From the NCBI RefSeq assembly GCF_003591515.1, contig NZ_QZCG01000002.1, forward strand, positions 248,001 through 312,000: DNA of 64,000 bases. Direction: 5' to 3'. Below the pieces are notes generated by a model that was given only the letters and a program-made list of their open reading frames with translations, searched no databases and had not been told where the DNA came from. The stretch comes from Paracoccus onubensis (lineage in GTDB: Bacteria > Pseudomonadota > Alphaproteobacteria > Rhodobacterales > Rhodobacteraceae). How positions within the stretch are numbered: the stretch's first letter is position 1; each line of letters begins with the position of its first letter. Of this stretch, positions 19,318-29,295 are shown in pieces. The position numbers and the translations under genes are program-made.

Positions 19318-20295
19318 ATGGCTTTTCGTCTGAAACTGGTCCCGGACAATACGCAGATCGATTTTTTCCGGTGGCAGGCCCTGACCTTCGGTATATCGTC
19401 GCTGTTTGCTGTTCTGTCGGTTGTCGTTCTGGTGATATACGGGCTGAATTTCGGCATCGATTTCAGGGGCGGCACCACGATCCGTACTGAATCGACGCAA
19501 TCCGTGGATGTCGCCACTTATCGCGAAGCCTTGCAACCTCTTGGGCTTGGCGACGTGGCGATTTCCGAGGTTTTCGATCCGACATTCGGCCCCGATCAGC
19601 ATGTCGCGCAGATTCGTATAAGCGCGCAGGAAGGTGCGGAAGCCGCGAGCGCCGAAACCGTTGATGCCGTCAAGGTAGCGTTGCAGGAGGTCGATTCGGC
19701 AATCACCTTCCCCTCGGTAGAGTCGGTCGGTCCCAAAGTCTCGGGCGAGTTGATCAACACTGCCATTTACGCAGTTCTGGCCGCGCTGGTCGGAATTTCG
19801 TTTTATATCTGGCTGCGTTTCGAGTGGCAGTTCGCAATAGGCGCGATCGTGTCCCTGGCCCATGACGTGCTGATCACTTTGGGTATCTTTTCCCTGCTTC
19901 AGCTCAAATTCGATCTGGCCACGGTGGCGGCGCTGCTGACGATTGTGGGATATTCGATCAACGACACGGTGGTCGTGTTCGACCGGTTGCGCGAAAACCT
20001 GATGAAATACAAGAAACGGCCACTGCGTGAGGTGATGAACCTGTCGGTGAACGAGACCCTTAGCCGGACGGTGATGACTTCCGGAACCACGCTGCTGGCA
20101 TTGATTGCCCTGCTGGTTCTTGGCGGAGATGTGATCCGCAGCTTTGTCTTCGCAATCACCTTCGGGATCGTGATCGGTACCTATTCCTCGATCTACATGG
20201 CCAAGAACATCGTGCTCTGGTTGGGTGTCAAGCGCGATTGGTCCAAGAAATCCCCGGCGGATTCGCCCGACTTCCCGGGGGCCGAGGCTCCCTGA
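19318..20295 (+). CDS. secF: Protein translocase subunit SecF
   Basis: A 325-residue SecF, partner of SecD. It has an N-terminal membrane segment, the FGIDFRGGT motif, a periplasmic domain (about 50-140) and a five-helix membrane bundle with YSINDTVVVFDRLREN near residue 210. The C-terminal tail is a short hydrophilic cytoplasmic stretch. The gene starts one base after secD and ends in a TGATG overlap with the next gene. Confidence 0.97.
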   Translation: MAFRLKLVPDNTQIDFFRWQALTFGISSLFAVLSVVVLVIYGLNFGIDFRGGTTIRTESTQSVDVATYREALQPLGLGDVAISEVFDPTFGPDQHVAQIRISAQEGAEAASAETVDAVKVALQEVDSAITFPSVESVGPKVSGELINTAIYAVLAALVGISFYIWLRFEWQFAIGAIVSLAHDVLITLGIFSLLQLKFDLATVAALLTIVGYSINDTVVVFDRLRENLMKYKKRPLREVMNLSVNETLSRTVMTSGTTLLALIALLVLGGDVIRSFVFAITFGIVIGTYSSIYMAKNIVLWLGVKRDWSKKSPADSPDFPGAEAP

Positions 20296-20648
20296 TGGCA
20301 ATGAAGCCCACAGATTTTGACGGAGCGCAGCCGGTCGACGGTTACGGCCCCGGCTTCTTCCGGGTGGGCGGAGACGTGCTGTATGGGCCGGTAATCGTGC
20401 AGGCGGGTGGCGCGCAGCCCTGGGGTGGGATTAAAGATCATGCGCCATTACTGGCGCTGGCGGGCAAGATCGACGTGCTGTTTCTTGGCATGGGCGAAGA
20501 GATTGCTCACCCGCCTGCCGATCTCGCGCAGGCCCTGGAAGATGCCGGCGTCATGGTCGAGGTCATGGCTTCCCCGACTGCCGCGCGCATCTATAACGTG
20601 ACTCTGTCAGAAGGGCGTCGCGTCGCCTGCGCGCTCCTGCCGCTGTGA
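20295..20648 (+). CDS. Mth938-like domain protein (DUF498, NDUFAF3-like fold)
   Basis: A 117-residue soluble protein of the Mth938/DUF498 family. Typical features are [30 protein letters not shown], and the LGMGEEI motif in the middle; the mitochondrial relative NDUFAF3 helps assemble complex I, but the bacterial function is not established. It overlaps secF (TGATG) and ccmA (GTGA), so it is translationally coupled to both. Similar secDF-Mth938-ccm orders occur in Rhodobacteraceae. Confidence 0.88.
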   Translation: MAMKPTDFDGAQPVDGYGPGFFRVGGDVLYGPVIVQAGGAQPWGGIKDHAPLLALAGKIDVLFLGMGEEIAHPPADLAQALEDAGVMVEVMASPTAARIYNVTLSEGRRVACALLPL

Positions 20649-21274
20649 GCCTGCTGGCCGTCCATGACCTTGCCGTGGCACGCGGCGGGCTGCGGGCGGT
20701 CGAAGGCGTATCCTTCACCTTGCAGGGGGGCAAGGCACTGATCCTGCGCGGCCCGAACGGGATCGGCAAGACGACCCTGCTGCGCTGCGTTGCGGGCCTG
20801 CAACCCCCGGTAGCGGGGCGAATCGAGATGGCGGCGGATGCGGTGGCTTATGCCGCCCATGCCGACGGCCTGAAATCCGCTCTGACCGTGGCAGAGAATC
20901 TGCGCTTCTGGGCGCAGGTTTTCGGCGGCGGCGATGAAGACCGGGCGCTTGAACGAATGGATCTGGCCGCGCTTGCCGACCGCCCGGCGCTCGCATTATC
21001 CGCCGGGCAGAAGCGGCGGCTGGGCCTTGCTCGCCTGCTTGTATCCGGCCGCCCCCTCTGGGTGCTGGATGAGCCGACCGTCTCGCTGGATGCCGCCTCG
21101 GTCGCGCGCTTTGCCGACATGATCCGGATGCATTTGTCGGGTGGCGGGGCAGCACTGATGGCGACGCATATCGATCTGGGGCTGGACGAAGCGCAGGTGC
21201 TGGATCTGACCCCGTATCGCGCTACGCCCGGCCGGGTCGAACGGCCCGCAGGCTTCAATGAGGCATTCGCATGA
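20645..21274 (+). CDS. ccmA: Heme exporter ATP-binding protein CcmA
   Basis: A 209-residue ABC ATPase of the cytochrome c maturation (system I) CcmAB(C) complex, which drives release of heme-loaded CcmE. It shows Walker A ([11 protein letters not shown], about 38-48), a shortened signature region ([15 protein letters not shown]) and Walker B ([12 protein letters not shown]). The start is a GTG overlapping the Mth938 stop. ATP hydrolysis powers the complex at the cytoplasmic face of the membrane. Confidence 0.95.
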   Translation: MSLLAVHDLAVARGGLRAVEGVSFTLQGGKALILRGPNGIGKTTLLRCVAGLQPPVAGRIEMAADAVAYAAHADGLKSALTVAENLRFWAQVFGGGDEDRALERMDLAALADRPALALSAGQKRRLGLARLLVSGRPLWVLDEPTVSLDAASVARFADMIRMHLSGGGAALMATHIDLGLDEAQVLDLTPYRATPGRVERPAGFNEAFA

Positions 21275-21332
21275 ACGGACCGGCCGTCAGCGGTAATGCA
21301 GGGCAACGCGGCTTCGCAATGAAGAGGCCCAG

Positions 21333-21989
21333 ATGCTGGCCCTTCTGAAACGCGACCTCACCCTTGCCACCCGCGCCGGAGGCGGATTCGGTCTGGCGGT
21401 TGCGTTTTTCCTGATCCTTTGCGCGCTGGTGCCCTTTGGCGTCGGTCCCGACAGCGAGGCTTTGCGCCCGATTGCGCCGGGAATCCTGTGGGTGGGTGCA
21501 TTGCTGTCCAGCCTGTTGTCGCTGGACCGGATTTTCGCACTGGATCACGAGGATGGCAGTCTTGATCTGCTGGCAACCGCACCGATTCCGCTTGAGGGCG
21601 TCGTCGCGGTCAAGGCGCTTGCGCATTGGATCACCACGGGATTGCCGCTGGTGGTGGCCGCACCGGTCTTCGGCCTGCTGCTGCATCTGCCGGGCGGGGC
21701 GGTTTCCTGGCTGATCCTGTCACTGCTGATCGGGACACCGGCGCTGTCCATGTTGGGCGCGTTCGGAGCGGGGGTCACCGTCGGGCTGCGGCGCGGAGGG
21801 CTACTTTTGTCGCTCTTGGTTCTGCCGCTGTATATCCCCACGCTGATTTTCGGCACCGAGGTCACCCGACGGGGCGCCGAAGCCGGGGATCCGTTCACGC
21901 CGATGCTGTTCCTCGGGGGTATCACGGCGGGGGTGCTGGCATTAGTGCCGTTCGCCGCCGCCGCCGCCTTGCGGGTCAATCTGCGGTGA
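21333..21989 (+). CDS. ccmB: Heme exporter membrane protein CcmB
   Basis: A 218-residue integral membrane protein with about six membrane segments, pairing with CcmA in cytochrome c maturation. The family opening LLKRDLTLATRAGGG and the LDRIFALDHEDGSLDLL motif are present. GAAGAGG precedes the ATG at 21333. An unusual 25-codon frame starting at 21271 on an ATG overlapping the ccmA stop runs through the ccmB start; it could couple translation or be chance. Confidence 0.94.
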   Translation: MLALLKRDLTLATRAGGGFGLAVAFFLILCALVPFGVGPDSEALRPIAPGILWVGALLSSLLSLDRIFALDHEDGSLDLLATAPIPLEGVVAVKALAHWITTGLPLVVAAPVFGLLLHLPGGAVSWLILSLLIGTPALSMLGAFGAGVTVGLRRGGLLLSLLVLPLYIPTLIFGTEVTRRGAEAGDPFTPMLFLGGITAGVLALVPFAAAAALRVNLR

Positions 21990-22030
21990 TCGGGCTTGAG
22001 GGGCGCAGGCTCCGGGGATAGGGGAAGCAC

Positions 22031-22756
22031 ATGTCGATCTGGGAATACGCCAATCCTGTCAAATTTATGCGCGTCTCCGGCGCGGTTTTGCCGTGGCTGG
22101 TGGCGACCGCCGCGATCTGCACGACAGGCGGTGTCGCATGGGGCTTCCTGACTCCGGAAGATTACCGGCAGGGCTCGACGGTCAAGATCGTCTTCTTGCA
22201 TGTGCCGGCGGCGATGATGGCGATCAATATCTGGGTGATGATGCTGGTCGCCTCGTTGATCTGGCTGATCCGGCGGCATCATGTCAGTGCTCTTGCCGCG
22301 AAGGCCGCCGCGCCTGTCGGGGCAGTGATGACACTGATCGCCCTTGCGACCGGCGCGATCTGGGGGCAGCCGATGTGGGGAACGTGGTGGGAATGGGATC
22401 CGCGGCTGACCTCGTTCCTGATCCTGCTGCTGTTCTATATTGGCTATATCGCCTTGTGGTCCTCGATCGAGGATGCGGACAGCGCCGCCGACCTGACGGG
22501 CGTGCTGTGTCTGGTCGGTTCGGTTTTCGCCTTGCTCAGCCGCTATGCGGTCATGTTCTGGAATCAGGGCCTGCATCAGGGCGCCTCGCTCTCGGTCGCC
22601 GAGGGTGAAAGGATGAGCGCGGTTTACCGCTATCCGCTTTACCTTTCGATGCTGGGTTTTCTGTTGTTGTTTCTGGCGCTTGTCCTGATCCGGACCCGCA
22701 CCGAGATCCGAAGGCGGCGTCTCGCCGCATTGCAGGCAAGGGAGATGCGTGGATGA
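22031..22756 (+). CDS. ccmC: Heme handling protein CcmC
   Basis: A 241-residue six-helix membrane protein that loads heme onto CcmE. The tryptophan-rich WWEWDPRLT motif (GTWWEWDPRLTS near residue 119, which contacts heme) and flanking histidines (H57 region in VFLHVPAA; H180s in NQGLHQGASL) are visible. It follows ccmB by 41 bases after an AGGGGAAG ribosome site and overlaps ccmD by 4 bases. Confidence 0.95.
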   Translation: MSIWEYANPVKFMRVSGAVLPWLVATAAICTTGGVAWGFLTPEDYRQGSTVKIVFLHVPAAMMAINIWVMMLVASLIWLIRRHHVSALAAKAAAPVGAVMTLIALATGAIWGQPMWGTWWEWDPRLTSFLILLLFYIGYIALWSSIEDADSAADLTGVLCLVGSVFALLSRYAVMFWNQGLHQGASLSVAEGERMSAVYRYPLYLSMLGFLLLFLALVLIRTRTEIRRRRLAALQAREMRG

Positions 22757-22896
22757 TCGAGCTTGGAAAATATGCCGGAACGGTGCTGGCGGCCTATGGG
22801 GTTTCCATCCTGCTGCTGATCGGGATCGTCTGGCAGACTTTGGCGGCGAATGCCCGCGCCCGCCGCGAATTGGAGAAGCACGAGAAACATGGCTAG
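22753..22896 (+). CDS. ccmD: Heme exporter protein CcmD
   Basis: A 47-residue single-span membrane protein (MIELGKYAGTVLAAYGVS...), with a hydrophobic segment around residues 8-30 and a basic cytoplasmic tail (ARARRELEKHEKHG). CcmD stabilises the CcmABC-CcmE complex. Its ATG overlaps the ccmC stop (ATGA), and its last codons overlap the ccmG start by 8 bases. The size and position between ccmC and ccmG are the usual ones. Confidence 0.93.
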   Translation: MIELGKYAGTVLAAYGVSILLLIGIVWQTLAANARARRELEKHEKHG

Positions 22897-23431
22897 GATT
22901 TCCCCGCTTGTCATTCTGCCGCCGCTGGTCTTTGCTGCGCTTGCAGGATTGTTCCTTTGGGGTATGGGACGCGACGATCCGCAATCGCTGCCCTCGACCA
23001 TGATCGGGCGCGAAACGCCTGCCGTGCCGCAGACCACATTACCCGGCAAGGAGCAGCTGACTGATGAGCTGCTGCGCCAGCCGGGCGTGAAGCTGGTGAA
23101 TTTCTGGGCAAGCTGGTGTCCGCCCTGCCGGGCCGAGCATCCGACGCTGATGGAATTGTCGAAAGACATGCCGGTTTACGGAATCGATCTGAAAGACCCC
23201 GAGGCCAATGCGATCGAATTTCTGGAAAAGGACGGTGATCCCTATCATGCTCTGGCAACCGATCCCAAGGGACGCGGGGCGATCGACTGGGGCGTGAGCG
23301 CGCCGCCCGAGACATTCATCATCAATGGCGAGGGTGAAATCCTTTATCGCTTTGCGGGGCCGATGGTCCGCGAGGATTACACCAACCGTTTCCTGCCGGA
23401 ACTTGAAAAGGCGCTTGCCGCCGAAGAGTAA
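22889..23431 (+). CDS. ccmG: Thiol:disulfide interchange protein CcmG/DsbE
   Basis: A 180-residue membrane-anchored periplasmic thioredoxin. An N-terminal anchor (about 5-24) is followed by the thioredoxin fold with the active site NFWASWCPPCRAEHP. It reduces apocytochrome c (or CcmH) before heme attachment. The start chosen is the ATG inside the end of ccmD; 39 bases of upstream in-frame sequence is ccmD coding. CcmE, CcmF and CcmH are not in the window. Electrons probably come from a CcdA/DsbD-type protein, one of which lies at 29.3 kb. Confidence 0.95.
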   Translation: MARISPLVILPPLVFAALAGLFLWGMGRDDPQSLPSTMIGRETPAVPQTTLPGKEQLTDELLRQPGVKLVNFWASWCPPCRAEHPTLMELSKDMPVYGIDLKDPEANAIEFLEKDGDPYHALATDPKGRGAIDWGVSAPPETFIINGEGEILYRFAGPMVREDYTNRFLPELEKALAAEE

Positions 23432-23503
23432 TCGGGTGTCTTGCGCCCGGCAGTGCTGCACGACAAACTGCCCCTGATCGCGATAGGCATGGAGAGGGCA
23501 GTC

Positions 23504-25321
23504 ATGACAAGGTTCAGTCTTGTGACGGCGCTGCTATTGGGCAGCGCATGGGCATTTCCGGGGATGGCGCAGCAGGCGACGGATGCCGTCGCTCCTGAAG
23601 CTGCGAGTTCTGAAACCAGCACGGAAAGCGATGCCTTTGCCGATCTTTCCGAGGCGGCGCGGGCGGCATTGACCAGCAAGGAAGCGGGCGAACCGGTTAC
23701 CGCGCAGAACTGGATGGTGAGTGCGGCGAATCCGCTGGCGGTCCAAGCGGGTGCTAAGGTCCTGGAACGCGGCGGATCCGCGGCGGATGCCATGGTGGCG
23801 GTGCAAATCGTTTTGGGATTGGTAGAACCGCAAAGTTCGGGACTTGGCGGTGGGGCGTTTCTTGTCTGGTATGACGCTGAAAGCGGCGAGTTGACCACGC
23901 TTGACGGGCGCGAGACTGCACCGATGGCTGCGACACCGCGCTATTTCCAGGATGAGGAAGGCGAGCCGCTGGAATTCTATGATGCGGTGGTTGGTGGGCG
24001 TTCGGTCGGCACGCCCGGCACGCCCGCGCTTCTGGAAGAGGCGCATCGCCGCTGGGGTAAGGTGAACTGGGGCGGGTTGTTCGATGATGCCATCACGCTG
24101 GCCGAGGACGGTTTTGCCGTTTCACCCCGCCTTGCCGGGCTGGTCGCCGAAGAGGGTGAAAGGCTGCGCCGCTTCCCCGCGACCGAGGAATATTTCTTTC
24201 CCGGAGGTACGGCGATCGCAGCGGGGGATCGCCTGAAGAACCCGGAATATGCGCATGTACTTCGACGGCTGGCGCAAGAGGGCAGCAGCGCCTTTTACAG
24301 CGGCGAGATTGCCGAGGGAATCGTCAATACCGTGCGCAATGCCGAGGGCAATCCCGGCCTGCTGGCACTGGGTGATTTTGCTGCCTATCGGGTCAAGGAA
24401 CGTCCCGTCGTCTGTGCGGAATATCGGGATCACGATGTCTGCGGGATGGGGCCCCCTTCCTCGGGGGCACTGACCATGGGGCAGATTCTTGGCATGCTGG
24501 GCGGTTATGATCTGGCCTCGCTGGGGGCCGAAAATCCGGAAAGCTGGCGGTTGATCGCGGATGCCTCGCGCCTGGCATTCGCCGATCGCGAGCGTTACAT
24601 GGCCGATAGCGATTTCGTTCCGGTTCCCGTCGAAGGGCTGGTCGCGCCGGAATATCTGGCCGAGCGGGGGAAACTGCTGGCCGGTGATGATGCCTTGCCC
24701 GAGGTCACTGCCGGTTCTCCCGGCTGGTCGCATGCGATGAACTGGGGGCAGGACAGCGCGCTGGAACTTCCCTCGACCTCGCATATCTCGATCGTCGATG
24801 CTGAGGGAAATGCCCTCTCGATGACCACGACCATCGAGAACGGCTTTGGATCGCGCCTGTTCACGCAGGGATTCCTGTTGAACAACGAGTTGACCGATTT
24901 CTCATTCGAAACGCATGACGAGGCAGGCTATCCGATTGCCAACCGGCTGGAACCGGGCAAACGGCCGCGATCCTCGATGACGCCCAGCATCGTGCTGAAG
25001 GATGGCAAGCCGGTGCTGGTGATCGGATCTCCGGGTGGCAGCCAGATCATCGGCTATACCGCAAAGGCGATCATCGGCTATCTGGACTGGGGGCTGGATG
25101 TTCAGCAGGCAATCGGCCTGCCGAATATCGTCAATCGCTTCGGTCCGATGGATGTCGAGGCCGGGACAAGCGCCGCTGAGTTGACGCAACCGCTGCAGGA
25201 TATCGGTTTTGAGGTCGAAGAGACGGATCTGAATTCCGGTCTTCACGGCATTGCCATTACACCGGAAGGGCTTTCGGGGGGCGCCGATCCGCGCCGCGAA
25301 GGGATCGCGCTGGGCGGATGA
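23504..25321 (+). CDS. ggt: Gamma-glutamyltransferase
   Basis: A 605-residue gamma-glutamyltransferase, an exported N-terminal nucleophile hydrolase that cleaves or transfers the gamma-glutamyl group of glutathione. It has a signal peptide (MTRFSLVTALLLGSAWAFPGMAQQ, cut near residue 23). Autocleavage should expose T425 in PSTSHIS, giving large and small subunits. Family stretches GGSAADAMVAVQ, GLGGGAF and PGGSQII are present. The ATG at 23504 follows GGAGAGG; longer TTG/ATG starts at 23441 and 23489 lack this. It sits 72 bases after ccmG. Confidence 0.94.
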   Translation: MTRFSLVTALLLGSAWAFPGMAQQATDAVAPEAASSETSTESDAFADLSEAARAALTSKEAGEPVTAQNWMVSAANPLAVQAGAKVLERGGSAADAMVAVQIVLGLVEPQSSGLGGGAFLVWYDAESGELTTLDGRETAPMAATPRYFQDEEGEPLEFYDAVVGGRSVGTPGTPALLEEAHRRWGKVNWGGLFDDAITLAEDGFAVSPRLAGLVAEEGERLRRFPATEEYFFPGGTAIAAGDRLKNPEYAHVLRRLAQEGSSAFYSGEIAEGIVNTVRNAEGNPGLLALGDFAAYRVKERPVVCAEYRDHDVCGMGPPSSGALTMGQILGMLGGYDLASLGAENPESWRLIADASRLAFADRERYMADSDFVPVPVEGLVAPEYLAERGKLLAGDDALPEVTAGSPGWSHAMNWGQDSALELPSTSHISIVDAEGNALSMTTTIENGFGSRLFTQGFLLNNELTDFSFETHDEAGYPIANRLEPGKRPRSSMTPSIVLKDGKPVLVIGSPGGSQIIGYTAKAIIGYLDWGLDVQQAIGLPNIVNRFGPMDVEAGTSAAELTQPLQDIGFEVEETDLNSGLHGIAITPEGLSGGADPRREGIALGG

Positions 25322-25430
25322 GGCGGTTTGCGAAGAAAACCGGAAAGCGGATGGATGGGCCTCCATGTGCTGTGGGTTGTCAGGCGCCGTGCCTGCGTCG
25401 AGCGTTTCAGTTCTTGCAAAGAAAAAGCCG

Positions 25431-25892
25431 ATGATCCCACGTTTTGGCGCAACCCCCGAGCCGGGGCGGCAATATCGACGCAGACCCGGAGCCTATGCCG
25501 TCCTGTTACGTGAGGGACGGATCTTGCTGACATATCAGGATGGGGCCGAGCCTGAATTCCAGCTTCCGGGAGGGGGGATAGATCCTGGCGAGGCTTCGAT
25601 TTACGCGCTGCATCGCGAGGTTATGGAAGAAACCGGCTGGACGATAGCCCCGCCACGGAGGGTTGGGGCCTATCGAAGGTTTTGTTTCATGCCGGAATAT
25701 GGGTTTTACGCGGAAAAGCTGTGCTCGGTCTGGATTGCGCGCCCGGTCATGCAAGTGTCGGCACCAACCGAGCCCGGCCATGAAGCGCATTGGTTTCCTG
25801 CCGGACGGGCGGCAGCCATGCTTGCCGATCCGGGTGCAAGGGAGATGCTGACGATCGCGCTGCGCTATGGCGGGAAAAGGCGGCGGTCGTGA
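25431..25892 (+). CDS. NUDIX hydrolase
   Basis: A 153-residue NUDIX protein with the complete Nudix box (GGGIDPGEASIYALHREVMEETGW, about residues 44-67: Gx5Ex7REx2EExG). It hydrolyses a nucleoside diphosphate linked to another group; the substrate is not predictable. The ATG at 25431 is chosen because the frame upstream overlaps ggt, although the ribosome site (AAAGAAAAAG) is weak. It converges with ilvA. Confidence 0.87.
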   Translation: MIPRFGATPEPGRQYRRRPGAYAVLLREGRILLTYQDGAEPEFQLPGGGIDPGEASIYALHREVMEETGWTIAPPRRVGAYRRFCFMPEYGFYAEKLCSVWIARPVMQVSAPTEPGHEAHWFPAGRAAAMLADPGAREMLTIALRYGGKRRRS

Positions 25893-25936
25893 TGCCCGCC
25901 GGGGTTCCATGACCTCCGGCAGAGCAAAATCTGTGG

Positions 25937-27184
25937 TTATACGAGCAATTCCGAAAGCAAATCGTCGCTGGTAATGTCGCGATAGGTGAATTCGGAGTGG
26001 TCCAGACGCTCCATCAAAGCGATCAGATTGGCCGGTTCGCTGGTTTCGATCCCGATCAGCACCGACCCGAAGTTGCGGGCGGATTTCTTGAGATATTCGA
26101 AGCGTGAGACATCGTCGTCCGGGCCAAGAAGCTGAAGAAAATCGCGTAACACGCCGGGCCGCTGCGGCATCCGAAGCACGAAATATTTCTTGACGCCCGA
26201 GAAGCGCTGCGCGCGCTCCTTCACTTCGGGAAGCCGCTCGAAATCGAAATTTCCGCCGGAACAGACGCAGACCACCGTCTTGCCGGTCAGATCGCCGATA
26301 TCGGACAAGACGTCGATGGCAAGCGCGCCGGATGGCTCAAGCACGATCCCCTCGACATTCAGCATCTCCAGCATGGTGCGGCAGATGCGATCCTCGGGCG
26401 CGATATGCACATCCTCGGGCGAGAAGCGGGACAGGGTTTCGAATGGCAGGCCGCCGATGCGGGCGACGGCTGCCCCATCGACAAATGTATCTATGGCGGG
26501 CAGGGCGACGGGCGCGCCGGTTTTCAATGCCGCGTGCAGGCAGGCCCCGCCAAGGGGTTCGGCAAAGGCGAAGCCGGTTTCGGGTGCGGTTTCGCCCAGA
26601 TATCGGACCACGCCCGAGGACATGCCACCGCCGCCCACGGGCAAGACAACAAGATCTGGCGCATGACCCAGTTGTTCCAGCAGTTCCAGACCCAGCGTTG
26701 CCTGCCCCTCGATCACGTCGGCGGCATCGAAGGGGCTTAGGAATTGGGCGCCATGTTCGGTCGCGAATGACTGCGAGGTCGCCAATGTCTGGTCGAAATA
26801 ATCGCCGGTCAGCACGATCTCGATGGAGTCGCCGCCAAAGATCCGGGTCTTGTCGATCTTCTGCTTCGGAGTCGTGACCGGCATGAAGATCGTGCCACGC
26901 GCGCCGAAATGGCGGCAGGCATAGGCCACGCCCTGAGCATGATTGCCCGCGCTTGCACAGACGACATGCGCATTGCTGCCCGCGCCGCTTTCGATCAGCT
27001 TGCGCATGGCGTTATAGGCGCCGCGCAGCTTGTAACTGCGGACCGGGGTCAGATCCTCGCGCTTGAGCCAGATATCGGCGCCGAAATTCGCAGAAAGATG
27101 GTCATTGCGTTGAAGCGGAGTCGGCTCGAACAGGTCGCGTAGCGCGGCCTCGGCCTGACGGACGGATTGAGCGAAGTTTTCCAT
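25937..27184 (-). CDS. ilvA: Threonine ammonia-lyase, biosynthetic
   Basis: A PLP enzyme that converts threonine to 2-oxobutyrate, the first step of isoleucine synthesis. The 415-residue protein has the PLP lysine K52 in SYKLRGAYNAM, the phosphate-binding loop PVGGGGMSSG, and one C-terminal ACT-like regulatory domain (about 330-415), making it the short single-domain form. The start is uncertain: ATG codons at 27184 and 27196 and a TTG at 27220 are in frame; 27184 is preferred because GGGCAAG lies just upstream. It is divergent from argG. Confidence 0.93.
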   Translation of the reverse strand: MENFAQSVRQAEAALRDLFEPTPLQRNDHLSANFGADIWLKREDLTPVRSYKLRGAYNAMRKLIESGAGSNAHVVCASAGNHAQGVAYACRHFGARGTIFMPVTTPKQKIDKTRIFGGDSIEIVLTGDYFDQTLATSQSFATEHGAQFLSPFDAADVIEGQATLGLELLEQLGHAPDLVVLPVGGGGMSSGVVRYLGETAPETGFAFAEPLGGACLHAALKTGAPVALPAIDTFVDGAAVARIGGLPFETLSRFSPEDVHIAPEDRICRTMLEMLNVEGIVLEPSGALAIDVLSDIGDLTGKTVVCVCSGGNFDFERLPEVKERAQRFSGVKKYFVLRMPQRPGVLRDFLQLLGPDDDVSRFEYLKKSARNFGSVLIGIETSEPANLIALMERLDHSEFTYRDITSDDLLSELLV

Positions 27185-27391
27185 GGTCTTGCCCATGCCG
27201 CGAATGAACGGAATTGGCAAGGGGGCGTTGCGTGATAGGGGCGGATCCGATGTAAAGTGCCGGGTCCCGGCGGCAAATATTCTCGTGAAATGGCCATCGC
27301 GGTGCGAAACCGGCAGTTAAACCGGCGCCTGCTCTTGTGACAGCCGCGAAAGAGGCTTATTCCCCGGGAAAATTGACAAAAGGTTGAACGC

Positions 27392-28621
27392 ATGTCCGAC
27401 GCGCCGAAAAAAGTCGTCCTTGCCTATTCGGGCGGGCTCGACACCTCGATCATCCTGAAATGGCTTCAGACCGAATATGGTTGCGAGGTCATCACATTTA
27501 CGGCCGATCTGGGGCAGGGCGAAGAACTGGAGCCTGCCCGCAAGAAGGCCGAGATGCTGGGCATCAAGCCCGAGAATATCCATATCGAGGATCTGCGCGA
27601 GGAATTCACCCGCGATTTCGTTTTCCCGATGTTTCGGGCCAATGCGGTCTATGAAGGGCAGTATCTTCTTGGCACCTCGATTGCGCGTCCACTGATTTCC
27701 AAGCGCTTGGTCGAGATCGCGCAAGAGCATGGCGCCGATGCGGTTGCCCATGGTGCGACCGGCAAGGGAAACGATCAGGTGCGCTTCGAGATCGCCGCTT
27801 ATGCGCTTGATCCCGCGATCAAGGTCATTGCGCCATGGCGCGAATGGGATTTGACTTCACGGACCAGGCTGCTGGAATTCGCCGAACAGAACCAGATTCC
27901 CATCGCCAAGGATAAGCGGGGCGAGGCGCCGTTCAGCGTGGACGCGAATCTTCTGCATACCTCGTCCGAAGGAAAAGTGCTGGAGGATCCGGGCGAGGAA
28001 GCGCCGGATTACGTCTATCAACGCACCGATCATCCGGAAAACGCCCCCGATCAGCCGGAATTCATCGAGATCGGTTTCGAGAAGGGCGATCCGGTGGCGA
28101 TCAATGGCGAGGCGATGTCTCCGGCCACGCTTCTGACCGCGTTGAACGAATATGGCCGCAGGCACGGTATCGGCCGCCTCGATCTGGTCGAGAACCGTTT
28201 CGTCGGGATGAAGTCGCGCGGCGTCTATGAAACTCCGGGCGGCACCATTCTGCTTGAGGCGCATCGCGGGATCGAGCAGATCACGCTGGATCGCGGGGCA
28301 GGGCATCTGAAAGACCAGATCATGCCGCAATATGCGGAACTGATCTATAACGGTTTCTGGTTCTCGCCCGAGCGCGAGATGTTGCAGGCCCTGATCGACA
28401 AGTCGCAAGAGCATGTGACCGGCACGGTGCGGCTGAAACTCTATAAAGGGCTGGCGCGGACCGTGGCCCGCTGGTCGGATCATTCGCTTTATTCCGAGGC
28501 GCATGTGACCTTCGAAGACGATGCGGGCGCTTATGATCAGAAGGATGCGGCGGGATTCATTCGCCTGAATGCGCTGCGGCTGAAACTGATCAGCAACCGC
28601 AACGCCCGTTTCAAGCCATGA
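27392..28621 (+). CDS. argG: Argininosuccinate synthase
   Basis: A 409-residue ArgG that joins citrulline and aspartate, using ATP, in arginine synthesis. It has the N-type ATP pyrophosphatase loop AYSGGLDTS (about 11-19), [14 protein letters not shown] near residue 117 and [15 protein letters not shown] near 180. Length matches the family. Divergent from ilvA (207 bases between the starts chosen here) and overlapping mogA by 4 bases. Confidence 0.97.
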   Translation: MSDAPKKVVLAYSGGLDTSIILKWLQTEYGCEVITFTADLGQGEELEPARKKAEMLGIKPENIHIEDLREEFTRDFVFPMFRANAVYEGQYLLGTSIARPLISKRLVEIAQEHGADAVAHGATGKGNDQVRFEIAAYALDPAIKVIAPWREWDLTSRTRLLEFAEQNQIPIAKDKRGEAPFSVDANLLHTSSEGKVLEDPGEEAPDYVYQRTDHPENAPDQPEFIEIGFEKGDPVAINGEAMSPATLLTALNEYGRRHGIGRLDLVENRFVGMKSRGVYETPGGTILLEAHRGIEQITLDRGAGHLKDQIMPQYAELIYNGFWFSPEREMLQALIDKSQEHVTGTVRLKLYKGLARTVARWSDHSLYSEAHVTFEDDAGAYDQKDAAGFIRLNALRLKLISNRNARFKP

Positions 28622-29160
28622 GCGAACAGCGCCTGACTGCCCGGATCGCGATTGTCACGGTCAGCGACCGGGCGTCGCGCGGCGAATATGAGGACAAGGG
28701 CGGTCCGGGGGCCGAAACCTGGTTGCGTGACGTGGTCGTCTCACCCATCGAGATCGACCGCCATATCATCCCGGATGGCCGCGAATGCGTTGCCGTGAAG
28801 CTGCGTGAACTGGCCGATAATGGCGCCGATCTGATCCTTGTGACCGGCGGCACCGGCCCCGCGCCCCGCGATCAGACCCCCGAGGCGGTCATGGATGTGG
28901 CCGACAAGGAACTGCCGGGGTTCGGCGAGGAAATGCGCCGCGCCTCGCTGACCGAGGTGCCGACCGCGATTCTTTCGCGTCAGACGGCGGTGATCCGGGG
29001 AGAAACCCTGATCATCACCATCCCCGGCAAACCCTCTGCGATCGCGACCTGCATGAATGCGGTCTTCGCGGCGGTACCCTATTGCCTTGATCTGATCGGT
29101 GCCGCCCGGATCGAAACCGACCCGGCGAAGATCGGGGCGTTCCGGCCGAAAGGCGCGTGA
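28618..29160 (+). CDS. mogA: Molybdopterin adenylyltransferase (MogA/MoaB family)
   Basis: A 180-residue protein that adenylates molybdopterin before molybdate insertion. The MPT-binding motifs [17 protein letters not shown] near the start and [18 protein letters not shown] near residue 75 are present, as is the C-terminal IPGKPSAI. MogA and MoaB are hard to tell apart by eye; GEYEDKGGP and the length favour MogA. It overlaps argG (ATGA) and may be cotranscribed, with no functional link evident. Confidence 0.92.
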   Translation: MSEQRLTARIAIVTVSDRASRGEYEDKGGPGAETWLRDVVVSPIEIDRHIIPDGRECVAVKLRELADNGADLILVTGGTGPAPRDQTPEAVMDVADKELPGFGEEMRRASLTEVPTAILSRQTAVIRGETLIITIPGKPSAIATCMNAVFAAVPYCLDLIGAARIETDPAKIGAFRPKGA

Positions 29161-29295
29161 TGCCGGGACGGACAGAATGCCCTTGGCCACGGCGGAGGGC
29201 GGATTACAGGGGATCAGGATGCATCTCGGAAACGTGAGGCGGCCCTTGTAACGGCATCGAATGGACATCCGTATCTCCATGCAAAGGAGAACAGG

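Noticed and set aside
21271..21348. 25-codon frame bridging ccmA and ccmB
   Set aside because: It starts on an ATG overlapping the ccmA stop and may only couple translation. No conserved peptide is evident.
21545..22984. A 479-codon antisense frame over ccmB, ccmC and ccmG
   Set aside because: Low-complexity Arg/Pro/Gln-rich translation opposite well-supported membrane proteins; a reading-frame shadow.
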